DNA from: a bacterium
Lineage (GTDB): Bacteria; Patescibacteriota; Saccharimonadia; Saccharimonadales; UBA4665
DNA length: 64,000 bases
Reading direction: 5' to 3'
Assembly: GCA_021799575.1 (NCBI GenBank)
Contig: JAJZAD010000003.1
Span: forward strand, 1-64,000
The notes under the pieces are model-generated. The model did no database searches, was not told the DNA's origin, and saw only the letters and a program-made list of their open reading frames with translations. This document shows positions 52,904-62,500 of this stretch, piece by piece. The stretch's first letter is position 1, and the number at the start of each line of letters is the position of its first letter. The translations under genes were made by a program, and so were the position numbers.

Positions 52904-53517
52904 TATTTAGCCTCCCGAAGTATAACTAAACCTTTTTTGGGCCCTGGAACTGCTCCTTTAACACCTATAGAGTTGGATTCACTGTCTATATAAGCAATTT
53001 TAAGACCTTTAGTCGTAACTTTACTTGCACCCATTCTACCGGGCATCTTTTTGCCTTTTAGAATATGCTGAGGATACATAGATCCGATTGATCCGACTCT
53101 CCGATAACTGCGCCCACCGTGCGTTTTACGACCACGGTGGAATCCGTGTCGTTTGATTGTGCCAGCCCAACCTTTCCCCTTACTGTTAGCAGTAACATCT
53201 ACAGTATCCCCGACATTAAAAATGTCGGCCTTAAGCACGTCGCCGACATTAGTTTGGTCATTGTTTTCATCAATTCGGAATTCTCTTATAACTGATGGCA
53301 TTTCTTTTATTTCTTTAAAAGATCCTGCCAACGGTTTAGAAAGCTTTTTAGCTTTTTCGGCGCCGATAATTAGAGCACTATAACTGTCTTTCTCAACTGT
53401 CCGTTTGCCTATAACTTGATTATTTACGGCAGACAGAATAGTTATCGGAGTTAGTGTTCCGTCGCTGCCGATAATTGTAGTCATGCCTACTTTGCGTGTA
53501 ATTAATGCTTTCATCAT
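52903..53517 (-). CDS. rplC: 50S ribosomal protein L3
   Basis: The 204-residue L3 has ALITRKVGMTTIIGSDGTLTPITIL and the central DVTANSKGKGWAGTIKRHGFHRGRKTHGGRSYRRVGSIGSMYPQHILKGKKMPGRMG. It is the first gene of a transcript with its own promoter 160 bases upstream, separate from rpsJ. Confidence 0.97.
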   Translation of the reverse strand: MMKALITRKVGMTTIIGSDGTLTPITILSAVNNQVIGKRTVEKDSYSALIIGAEKAKKLSKPLAGSFKEIKEMPSVIREFRIDENNDQTNVGDVLKADIFNVGDTVDVTANSKGKGWAGTIKRHGFHRGRKTHGGRSYRRVGSIGSMYPQHILKGKKMPGRMGASKVTTKGLKIAYIDSESNSIGVKGAVPGPKKGLVILREAK

Positions 53518-53676
53518 CTTGTTCGGATAATTATTGTTTGATTAGTCTTAAATCTATTCCTAATACCTTGCCGGCATCAGCTCATAAACTAACCAGAATT
53601 GTTTAAAGTGGCTTTGAGTCAATTAAGCCAAACTAAATACACCTTCTTTAACTTATCTGATAATTGATACCGTAAT

Positions 53677-53705
53677 AGATTATCAACTTAACACTAAACT
53701 GTCAA
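53677..53705 (-). promoter_or_regulatory. Promoter of the rplC-to-rplO ribosomal operon
   Basis: On the minus strand TTGACA (53700-53705), a 17-base spacer and TAATCT (53677-53682). It leaves a leader of about 150 bases before rplC that holds a TGGCTT/AAGCCA hairpin, a possible autoregulatory site. Confidence 0.6.
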
Positions 53706-53728
53706 TGTGTTGAACTTATTACTGCATT

Positions 53729-54055
53729 TTACATTTTGATCTCGACGTCACATCCGGCAGGAAGAGATAAATTCATTAAACTATCGATTGTTTTGGGTGT
53801 CGGTTCAAAAACGTCTATCAACCTTTTATGAACGCGCATTTCAAATTGCTCGCGGCTCTTCTTATACACATTAGGACTTTTAATGACTGTAAAAACGGAT
53901 TTTCTGGTCGGTAACGGTATAGGCCCGGCTAAACTTGCTCCGGTACGTAGTGCAGTGTCTATAATCTGTTTAGCCGCCTGATCTATGACTTTGTGGTCGT
54001 AAGATTTCAGTCGGATTCTGATCCTCTGCTTATTATCGGTCTTAGCTTCGCTCAT
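53729..54055 (-). CDS. rpsJ: 30S ribosomal protein S10
   Basis: The 108-residue protein reads [72 protein letters not shown], the S10/NusE signature. Usually it heads the S10 operon; here it follows tuf by 51 bases and is split from rplC by 211 bases containing a promoter. Confidence 0.98.
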   Translation of the reverse strand: MSEAKTDNKQRIRIRLKSYDHKVIDQAAKQIIDTALRTGASLAGPIPLPTRKSVFTVIKSPNVYKKSREQFEMRVHKRLIDVFEPTPKTIDSLMNLSLPAGCDVEIKM

Positions 54056-54106
54056 TTTCTAATATTCTACTGGTTTAAAAGTTATCAAGACGTGTCACAA
54101 TACTAA

Positions 54107-55288
54107 TTATTTGACGATTTTAGTAACTACACCTGCTCCTACAGTACGTCCACCTTCACGAATTGCAAATCTTAAGCCTTGATCCATAGCTATCGGTGCT
54201 AACAACTTAACATTGAAAGTTACTGTATCACCGGGCATTACCATTTCTTTATCGGCTGGCAGTTCTACTTCTCCAGTAACGTCCGTGGTACGGAAATAAA
54301 ATTGCGGCTTATACCCTTTAAAGAACGGTGTGTGTCGGCCGCCTTCTTCTTTGGTTAGAATATAGACTTCACTTTCAAATTCAGTGTGAGGAGTAATCGT
54401 ACCAGGTTTGGCTAGAACTTGTCCGCGTTCGATGTCATCGCGTTCAATACCTCTTAATAAAACTCCCGCGTTATCGCCTGCCCGGCCTTCATCAAGTTGC
54501 TTCTTGAAAGCTTCGATACCGGTGACTACCGACTTTTTGGTCGGACGAATACCCACGATTTCGACTTCATCATTCATTTTAACTACGCCTGATTCGATCC
54601 TTCCCGTGGCTACAGTACCTCGACCCTTGATTGAGAACACATCTTCAATCGGCATCAGGAACGGTTTGTCAAGTTCACGTACCGGTTCAGGAATATAATC
54701 ATCCATAGCATGGACTAATTCTAAGATCGAGTCCTCGTTCTCTTTATCGCCTTCGAGCGCCTTTGCGGCAGATCCTCGTATAATTGGACAATTGCGGTCG
54801 TATTCATACTTAGCTAATAAATCACGAATTTCTTCTTCTACCAGGTCAACCAGTTCCGGATCGGCTAGATCCATTTTGTTCATATAAACAATAATGCTTG
54901 GCACACCTACCTGGCGGGCAAGTAATACGTGCTCGCGGGTTTGCGGCATCGGTCCGTCTGCAGCGCTTACTACTAATATGGCTCCGTCAATTTGCGCTGC
55001 TCCGGTAATCATGTTTTTAACATAGTCTGCGTGTCCAGGCATGTCGACGTGCGCGTAATGGCGTTTTTCGCTTTCGTATTCCTGGTGAGAAGTTGCAATA
55101 GTGATTCCTCTGGCCCTCTCTTCAGGAGCCTTGTCGATCTGATCATAAGGTACGGGTTTGTTAACTTCGCTTGGTAGTCTTTTTGCTAAAACTGCGGTAA
55201 TTGCTGCAGTCAGAGTTGTTTTACCGTGGTCTACGTGTCCCATGGTTCCGACGTTGACATGCGGTTTACTCCGGTCAAAAGTGGCCAT
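54107..55288 (-). CDS. tuf: Elongation factor Tu
   Basis: The 393-residue GTPase has G1 [11 protein letters not shown], switch [18 protein letters not shown]4 NKMD and domain 2-3 landmarks ([28 protein letters not shown]). It delivers aminoacyl-tRNA to the ribosome. It lies near fusA but separated by the plus-strand 272-residue gene, so it uses the promoter at 55383-55411. Confidence 0.98.
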   Translation of the reverse strand: MATFDRSKPHVNVGTMGHVDHGKTTLTAAITAVLAKRLPSEVNKPVPYDQIDKAPEERARGITIATSHQEYESEKRHYAHVDMPGHADYVKNMITGAAQIDGAILVVSAADGPMPQTREHVLLARQVGVPSIIVYMNKMDLADPELVDLVEEEIRDLLAKYEYDRNCPIIRGSAAKALEGDKENEDSILELVHAMDDYIPEPVRELDKPFLMPIEDVFSIKGRGTVATGRIESGVVKMNDEVEIVGIRPTKKSVVTGIEAFKKQLDEGRAGDNAGVLLRGIERDDIERGQVLAKPGTITPHTEFESEVYILTKEEGGRHTPFFKGYKPQFYFRTTDVTGEVELPADKEMVMPGDTVTFNVKLLAPIAMDQGLRFAIREGGRTVGAGVVTKIVK

Positions 55289-55382
55289 TATTGATTACTC
55301 CTTGTAATAGTTTATGCTAATAATTAAGTTATACTATCGTGACATAAGCTTCAAAGGCTCACGTTGGATATCAGTGTTTGGT

Positions 55383-55411
55383 AGTATAGATAATAGCACT
55401 ACCTTTGTAAA
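55383..55411 (-). promoter_or_regulatory. Promoter of tuf
   Basis: On the minus strand TTTACA (55406-55411), a 17-base spacer and TATACT (55383-55388), about 90 bases upstream of the tuf ATG. AAGGAG lies before that ATG. Confidence 0.75.
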
Positions 55412-55477
55412 GTGTTTTAGGCTGAATAATATCTTATTGATATCATTTATTTAAAAATAATGACGTAGTATGTAATT

Positions 55478-56296
55478 ATGGCTCAAGAAGACAGGTCCTA
55501 TTCAATTGCTTATCAACTTTATGGTAACGGTCCATTATCTGAGGTGTATAAGAATCTAGATATGTTGACGGATATAGATCGGAAACTAGAAGCGGTGGGT
55601 AAGATATTGTATTTTGCCGAATCAGATATTCAAACGGAACAAATCGATGATTGGATGGCTGATTTGGAAGATAAAGCCGATTTTATTCATGCAAAAATCG
55701 AAGATAATCTAGTAGAGGCTTCAAATGAAATATCTAAGCAGAACACACGCACAATATCGGGTGAATATGATAGCCTGTCTGTTTTTCTAGGTTACATTAG
55801 TTATCTAGCTCAAGTTGGACGAGAAATTCAACAGGTATCAAATTTAAAGGATATGAGCGAAACAATCGCCGTTGGGGTACTGTCGTTGTTGCCGGGTGTT
55901 CCGATTATTCACCGACCTGATTCATTACATCCTAGGGCAATGGTAATTGGCGATAAGTACCCTAGTTTAAGCATTAGGTATATAGATGCATTTGACCAAT
56001 CGATTGACAACTATAGCGGTATTTCAATTACCTTTTTAGGCAAAGTGGCAGTACGGATGGTTGACAAACCGAGAGTCATCAAAGTCAACCCAAATACTTT
56101 TCTTCGAGGATCGATGGTTATCGGGAGCAACGCAATTAACAATTACCTTGATGATTTGGATTCTCAAAGTAGTAATAATCCTAATTTTGATTACAGGATT
56201 TCAACTCTTATATCTGACTTGGGTATGCTTTACCAGCCTAAAGATAAACATTACGATGACGAGCTAATGGGAGAGATAAACCTTTTCCACTCTTAA
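55478..56296 (+). CDS. Unknown helical protein inserted between fusA and tuf
   Basis: The 272-residue product is mostly helical: YKNLDMLTDIDRKLEAVGKIL, IDDWMADLEDKADFIHAKIEDNLVEASNEI, and a beta-rich middle (ITFLGKVAVRMVDKPRVIKVNP). No membrane segment, signal peptide or catalytic motif. It is the only plus-strand gene in the 18-kb ribosomal block and overlaps the convergent fusA by four bases. No convincing promoter or ribosome-binding site was found. Family not recognised. Confidence 0.6.
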   Translation: MAQEDRSYSIAYQLYGNGPLSEVYKNLDMLTDIDRKLEAVGKILYFAESDIQTEQIDDWMADLEDKADFIHAKIEDNLVEASNEISKQNTRTISGEYDSLSVFLGYISYLAQVGREIQQVSNLKDMSETIAVGVLSLLPGVPIIHRPDSLHPRAMVIGDKYPSLSIRYIDAFDQSIDNYSGISITFLGKVAVRMVDKPRVIKVNPNTFLRGSMVIGSNAINNYLDDLDSQSSNNPNFDYRISTLISDLGMLYQPKDKHYDDELMGEINLFHS

Positions 56297-58383
56297 TGCT
56301 TAAGATTCTTTGCAATTATACCTTCCGTAATATGCGTGGGAACGTCCTGATAGTGGTGTAGTTCCATGCTGGAACTGGCACGTCCTTGAGTCATAGAACG
56401 CAGATTAGTAGTATAACCGAACAATTCCGCTAACGGTACCAGTGCGGTAATTTCTTTGATACCTGACGATAAATCTTCCATAGTTTCTATTCGCCCGCGT
56501 TTGGCATTTAAATCTCCGATTACATCACCCATGAATTCTTCAGGAGTAACCACCACTAATTTCATTATCGGCTCCAGTAATACCGGGTTAGCTTTCTTGA
56601 CACCTTCTTGTAAGGCAATTGACCCGGCAATCGAAAATGCCATTTCCGATGAATCCACGTCGTGGTAACTCCCATCGTATAGCTCGGCTTTAATATCCAC
56701 GACCGGATATCCGGCTATTACGCCGTTAGAAAGAGCTTCTTCAATCCCTTTCCTGACTGCAGGAATATATTCGCTGGGGACAACACCGCCTTTTACTGAA
56801 TCTATGAACTGGAAGCCGGCACCTTGTTCATTAGGAGATAATCTAATCCAGACATCACCGTATTGACCTCTACCTCCAGTTTGACGAATATATTTACCCT
56901 GTACTTCAACGTTTTCTTTACGAATTGTTTCTCTATACGCTACTTGAGGTTGACCGATATTGGCCTCTACGCCGAATTCTCGCTTCATTCGATCGACGAT
57001 TATTTCCAAATGCAGCTCACCCATACCGGAAATTATTGTTTGTCCCGTTTCATCATCCACCCGGATGCGGAATGTCGGATCTTCTTCAGCCAATCTTTGC
57101 AGCGCCTGACTCATTTTTTCTTGGTCAGCTTTAGTTTTTGGTTCAATCGCAATTGAAACGGGAGGTTCTGGAAAAGATATACTTTCTAAAATTATCGGAT
57201 TTGAAGGATCACAAAGTGTATTACCGGTAGTAGTACCTTTTAAGCCTACTATAGCGGCTATGTCGCCAGCGGTTACTTTAGCCACATCTTCCCGCTTATC
57301 GGCTTGCATGCGAACGATTCGTCCGACGCGTTCTTTTTCGTTTGTAGAACTATTAAGGATGTAGCTACCGGCATCGATTTTACCTGAGTAGACTCTAAAA
57401 TATGCTAATTTGCCGACAAAAGGGTCAGTAGCGATTTTAAAAGCTAGTGCTGTGAATGGTTCATTTTCAGTCGGCTTTCTCTCTATTTCTGCCCCGGTTT
57501 TAGGATGTTTACCCCATGTCGATCCGCGATCCATCGGACTGGGCAAAAAATCAGCTACTAAATCTAATAATTTTTCTACAATTACACCTCTTCCATCTCC
57601 TCCGGTGACCGGAAAAAACTTTCCGGAAAGGGTAGCTGAACGTACAGCCCTAGTTACATCTTCATTGCTCATACCTTCTTCACCGACCTCCAGGTATTTG
57701 TCCAGCATTTCTACATCTTCTGCAACCGAGTTTTCAATCAACAACGAACGATATTTTTTTACTTCGTCTAACATTTCTGCCGGAATATCTCTTTCAACAA
57801 GCTCATGATCAGTATAGTCTTTATAGGTGTAGGCTTTCCTGGAAATTAGATCTACTACCCCGTTAACAGATTGTTCAAAACCAATAGGTAAATGTACTGG
57901 AAAGGCTAATCTATTCAGCCTAGCGTGGATTGAATCGAGTGACTTATAAAAGTCACCTCCTGTCTGGTTAATTTTATTTATGAAACAGATTCGCGGGACG
58001 TTATATTTATCGGCCTGACGCCATACAGTTTCGCTTTGACTCTCTACTCCCATTTTACCGTCGAAAACTACTACTGCACCGTCTAATACCCGAAGACTAC
58101 GCTCTACCTCTACAGTAAAGTCGATATGCCCTGGTGTATCAATAATGTTAATTTGATGCCCTTTCCAATAACACGTTACAGCTGCCGATACAATAGTTAT
58201 GCCACGCTCTCTCTCTTGAGCCATCCAATCGGTTGTAGTTTCTCCTTCATGAACGGCACCGATTTTATGCTTTAAGCCTGTCCGATATAAAATGCCTTCT
58301 GTGGTAGTGGTTTTCCCTGCATCTATATGAGCTATAATGCCAATATTGCGTAAGGACTCAATCGGATAATTTTTCATTGACAT
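56293..58383 (-). CDS. fusA: Elongation factor G
   Basis: The 696-residue GTPase has G1 GIIAHIDAGKTTTTEGIL, switch II DTPGHIDFTVEVER, NKINQ, and C-terminal domains IV-V (GYPVVDIKAELYDGSYHDVDSSEMAF). It drives tRNA and mRNA translocation. It follows rpsG by 23 bases, completing a str-type operon with rpsL; tuf is not directly adjacent. Confidence 0.98.
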   Translation of the reverse strand: MSMKNYPIESLRNIGIIAHIDAGKTTTTEGILYRTGLKHKIGAVHEGETTTDWMAQERERGITIVSAAVTCYWKGHQINIIDTPGHIDFTVEVERSLRVLDGAVVVFDGKMGVESQSETVWRQADKYNVPRICFINKINQTGGDFYKSLDSIHARLNRLAFPVHLPIGFEQSVNGVVDLISRKAYTYKDYTDHELVERDIPAEMLDEVKKYRSLLIENSVAEDVEMLDKYLEVGEEGMSNEDVTRAVRSATLSGKFFPVTGGDGRGVIVEKLLDLVADFLPSPMDRGSTWGKHPKTGAEIERKPTENEPFTALAFKIATDPFVGKLAYFRVYSGKIDAGSYILNSSTNEKERVGRIVRMQADKREDVAKVTAGDIAAIVGLKGTTTGNTLCDPSNPIILESISFPEPPVSIAIEPKTKADQEKMSQALQRLAEEDPTFRIRVDDETGQTIISGMGELHLEIIVDRMKREFGVEANIGQPQVAYRETIRKENVEVQGKYIRQTGGRGQYGDVWIRLSPNEQGAGFQFIDSVKGGVVPSEYIPAVRKGIEEALSNGVIAGYPVVDIKAELYDGSYHDVDSSEMAFSIAGSIALQEGVKKANPVLLEPIMKLVVVTPEEFMGDVIGDLNAKRGRIETMEDLSSGIKEITALVPLAELFGYTTNLRSMTQGRASSSMELHHYQDVPTHITEGIIAKNLKH

Positions 58384-58406
58384 ATTTTTAGTTTATATGA
58401 GTTATT

Positions 58407-58886
58407 TCAACCTCTAGCAAAATGAGCAAACGCTCTGTTAGCCTCAGCCATGCGATGGGTATCTTCGCGCTTTTTAACTGCTGCACCTTGGGAGTTGTAC
58501 GCATCTTGAAGTTCAAGAGCTAATCTATCGGCCATACTCATGCCTTTTCTGGACCTGGCAGATTGAACTAGCCACATGATTGTAAGATGAGTTTGTCTTT
58601 GTCCCTTAACTTCAAATGGTATCTGATAGTTTGCACCACCGATTCTACGTGAACGGGTTTCAAGATACGGCTGAATATTTTTATATGCTTGCTCAAATAC
58701 TTCTAAAGGATTATCTACCTTCAGTTTGTCTGCAGCTTTTTGCATACTGGTATAAACTATTTGTTCCGCAAGTTGTTTTTTACCATTTAGCATTACCCTG
58801 TTAATGAGTCGTTGCACGAGAATACTGTTATATAATCTATCAGGCTCGATTTTTCTAGTTAAAGCTTTGGTAGTTTTTCGTGGCAT
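58407..58886 (-). CDS. rpsG: 30S ribosomal protein S7
   Basis: The 159-residue protein has YNSILVQRLINRVMLNGKKQLAEQIVYTSM, NIQPYLETRSRRIGGANYQIPFEVKGQRQTHLTIMWLV and AHRMAEANRAFAHF-type ending. It organises the 30S head and may repress its own operon in other bacteria. Thirty-eight bases separate it from rpsL. Confidence 0.98.
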   Translation of the reverse strand: MPRKTTKALTRKIEPDRLYNSILVQRLINRVMLNGKKQLAEQIVYTSMQKAADKLKVDNPLEVFEQAYKNIQPYLETRSRRIGGANYQIPFEVKGQRQTHLTIMWLVQSARSRKGMSMADRLALELQDAYNSQGAAVKKREDTHRMAEANRAFAHFARG

Positions 58887-58924
58887 TATCTTTCCTTATA
58901 ATCTGCTTTTAAAGCTCGTGTCTT

Positions 58925-59332
58925 TTAAGCTTTCTTGGTTCCGTATTTACTACGTCCCTGTTTACGGTTATTCACTCCTTGAAGGTCAAGCGTACCGCGA
59001 ACTATATGATATCTGACGCCGGGTAAATCTTTAACCCTCCCGCCGCGCACTAGAACTACTGCATGTTCTTGCAAGTTATGACCTTCGCCACCTATATACG
59101 CCCAAACTTCGTATCCGTTCGTTAAACGAACTCGAGCTACTTTTCTTAATGCCGAGTTAGGTTTTTTCGGCGTTTTAGTTGTTACCTTGATACAAACTCC
59201 TCGTTTAAACGGAGCTTGTTTCTCATAGTTAACAGTTCTTAAGTTATTGACAACTCTTAACATAGCCGGCGATTTACTTTTGTGAGTAACTTTAACTCGG
59301 GGCTTTCTGATTAATTGATTTATAGTAGGCAT
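58925..59332 (-). CDS. rpsL: 30S ribosomal protein S12
   Basis: The 135-residue S12 has [44 protein letters not shown] and [20 protein letters not shown]. The lysines where streptomycin resistance mutations arise in other bacteria have the wild-type form. It lies 170 bases downstream of its own promoter, after rpoC. Confidence 0.98.
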   Translation of the reverse strand: MPTINQLIRKPRVKVTHKSKSPAMLRVVNNLRTVNYEKQAPFKRGVCIKVTTKTPKKPNSALRKVARVRLTNGYEVWAYIGGEGHNLQEHAVVLVRGGRVKDLPGVRYHIVRGTLDLQGVNNRKQGRSKYGTKKA

Positions 59333-59541
59333 ATAATTATTATTGGCATTTAATCCTATGATGGCCTAAATCGACCATGAACTTTCAATTTTCGCTTTGC
59401 TTAATCACGCTTATTACGATACCTGTCGTAATCAGACTACTAATTAAGTGGTTCGTTCAAACCATTTAGCACTTTAGGCGCTTACTAAACTTATTATCTT
59501 AGTTTGTGTTGCATTCTACCATTTAGTTCCATTCTCTTCAA
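59333..59541 (-). promoter_or_regulatory. str-operon promoter and leader before rpsL
   Basis: On the minus strand TTGAAG (59536-59541), a 17-base spacer and TAGAAT (59513-59518). The roughly 170-base leader holds hairpins ATTACGA/TCGTAAT and GGTT/AACC. The -35 lies inside an AACAGAT/ATCTGTT hairpin (59540-59559) just after the rpoC stop. Confidence 0.55.
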
Positions 59542-59565
59542 CAGATATTTTGATCTGTTAATAAT

Positions 59566-62500
59566 TTAGGCATCGACCAGCTCCTTATTTTCATCAATAT
59601 AACCCGTGCCGACCGGTATTTTTCGTCCTAAAATTACGTTTTCTTTAAGACCGAAAAGATGATCGACTTTACCTGATGTAGCAGCCGAAATTAACACGCG
59701 GGTAGTATCTTGGAATGAAGCAGCAGAAAGAAATGAGTCGGTAGACAAGGAAGCTTTGGTTATACCTAATAGCAGTTGAATATATTTAGCTGGGCGTTTA
59801 CCTTCGGATACTAGTCTTTCGTTTGTCTCACTGGCCGATAGTTTAGACACGATATCTCCGGTTACGAATTCACTGTCGCCGCTATCCTCAATTTGAACCC
59901 TGCTGAACATCTGACGTACAATAATTTCCAGATGTTTATCTGATATGTTTTGCCCTTGACCTACGAAGATCTTTAAGATTTCGTTCATGATATAGCGTTG
60001 GGTTGCTTCAATTCCCTGCAGTCGCATCAAATCGTGCAGGTTAATTGAACCACTGGTTAAACGCTGTCCGGCAATTACCTTATCTCCGTCTTTAACAATC
60101 AGCTGCTTAAAGCCTGGGATCTCATATCTGACCACGCTTTGCTTAACCGGAGTTATGATTATCTGGGTATCAGTAAAGTTAAGTTTTCCTGCCATCGGCG
60201 CAACTATCGGTTCACTTCCATCCTCGTTAGCCGCAATAACGTCTCCGACTTGGACATCTGTTCCGGTTGCTAACTTAGCCTTACGCTCGTTTAACTCAAA
60301 AGTTAGATTCGACTTGTCATCAGCGGTAATTTGAACAATGTAATGATCGGCTTCTTCCCAAGCGTTGACAGTACCCGAAATATCCGACAAGTATGCCATT
60401 CCTTTAGGTGATCTGACTTCAAATAACTCTTCAATACGACTTAAGCCTTGAGCTGATTCGTCTGCTACTAACGCTCCGGAACGATGCTTAGAATCGAGAC
60501 TAAGTTGAGTACCGGGTTCGCCAATACTTTGTGCGGCAATAACCCCTATTGGATGATGACTTTTAACTAATTCGCCGGTAGCGGGATCAACACCGTAACT
60601 CTCTCTCGGGACACCTCTTACGCTAGTGCAAGATAGTACACTCATAATCTTAACACCGTCCAGTTTAGTATCATCCTCGATAGCTTTAGCAATTTCGGGA
60701 GTAATTATTTCACCTCTCTTTACATACTTTCCGATGTTCTCAGCTGCGCAACGCCCGCTTAAACGGTTAGCATACGTAGTTCCGATTTCTTCAGCATCCG
60801 ACCTATACATTACAAATCCCGGATCAAGATTTTTTTCATCATCGATAGTAAAAACATCTTGAGAAACGTCAACCAGGCGTCTAGTCAAGTACCCAGCATC
60901 GGCAGTCTTAAGGGCAATATCTATTAAAGCCTTTCTGGTACCCCTGGTTCCGGTAAAATACTCTAGGGGATCTAATCCGCGAATATATCCGGATTTAATC
61001 GGCAACTCGATGGTATGTCCTGCGACGTCTTGTAAGACGCCTACCATACCGACGGTCATTTTCATCTGCGAAATATTACCTCTAGCCCCCGAAGTAATAG
61101 CTACGGCCATTGAAGAATCACGATTAACGGTTTGCGCGGCTAATAATTCTTGGACTTGATTTTCAATTTTAGTCCAATTTTCTACTACCAAGCGGGACCT
61201 CTCTTCGTCAGTTATAAAACCTTGTTCGTACTGTTCGGAAATAGCCGATGAACGTTCATCGCCTGCTTTAATGAGCTTATCCATGCCGGATATTGGTTCA
61301 AAGTCGCTCATACCCATACTGATGCCTGAAAAAGTAGCGTAACTAAAACCTAGATCTTTGAGTGAGTCAGCTATGGTGGCTGTCCTTTCTTGTCCGTATC
61401 GGGCGTACACTTCAGCCAACACGCTTTGCAGTTTCTTTTTAGTCATAGCCTCATCTTGAAACGGAAAGTCTTCAGGAAATGTCTCGTTAAATAGTAGTCT
61501 ACCGGCAGTTGTCACCCGTATACTGTTCCTAAACGGAACTTTAACAAAAGATTGTAAATTAATTTTTCCTCTGTCGAGTGCTAAAATTACCTCGTCTATA
61601 CTACTGAATGGAACTAAACTGTCGGCGGTTTTCCCGGGACGGGTGTAAGTCAGATAGTAACAGCCGAGCACTATATCTTGTTCGATGTGTAATATAGGCG
61701 ATCCGTCTGCAGGTTTTAGCAAATTCCTATTAGAGGCCATAATTTCTTTGGCTTCTATTTGTGCCTCTTCACTTAGCGGCAAATGTACTGCCATCTGGTC
61801 GCCGTCAAAGTCGGCATTAAAACCTCTACAAACTAATGGATGCAACTGGATTGCTCTACCTTCGATTAGTACAGGCTGAAAAGCCTGGATACTTAGTCTG
61901 TGCAAACTTGGGGCTCGATTGAGCAACACGTACTTTCCTTTAATTACTTCGTCAAGTGCATCCCATACGACTGTCTCACCTAGTTCGATTAATCGTGTGG
62001 CGCTACGAATGTTATGAGCCAGCTCTTTAGCAATTAACTCGCCGATAACAAACGGTTTAAATAATTCTAGAGCCATCATTTTAGGCAAGCCACATTGATA
62101 AATCTTTAGCTCAGGACCGGAAACGATAACCGATCGTCCTGAATAATCGACTCGCTTTCCGAGCAGGTTCTGACGGAAACGTCCCTGTTTGCCTTTTAGC
62201 ATATCGGATAATGATTTCAGCCTTCTTCTTTGTCCCGTGGCAGAAACAGCACGACCGCCTCTGGCCGCAGAATTGTCAATTAAGGCATCGATTGCTTCTT
62301 GTAGCATCCGTTGTTCATTACGTCTAATAACCTCTGGAGCGTTTAAATCAATTAACTTTTTAAGACGATTATTACGGTTAATAACCCTCCGGTAAAGATC
62401 GTTAAGGTCAGACGTTGCAAAACGGCCTCCGGTTAACTGGACCATCGGTCGTAAGTCAGGAGGAATAACCGGTAAAATAGATATACACATACTTCCCGGT

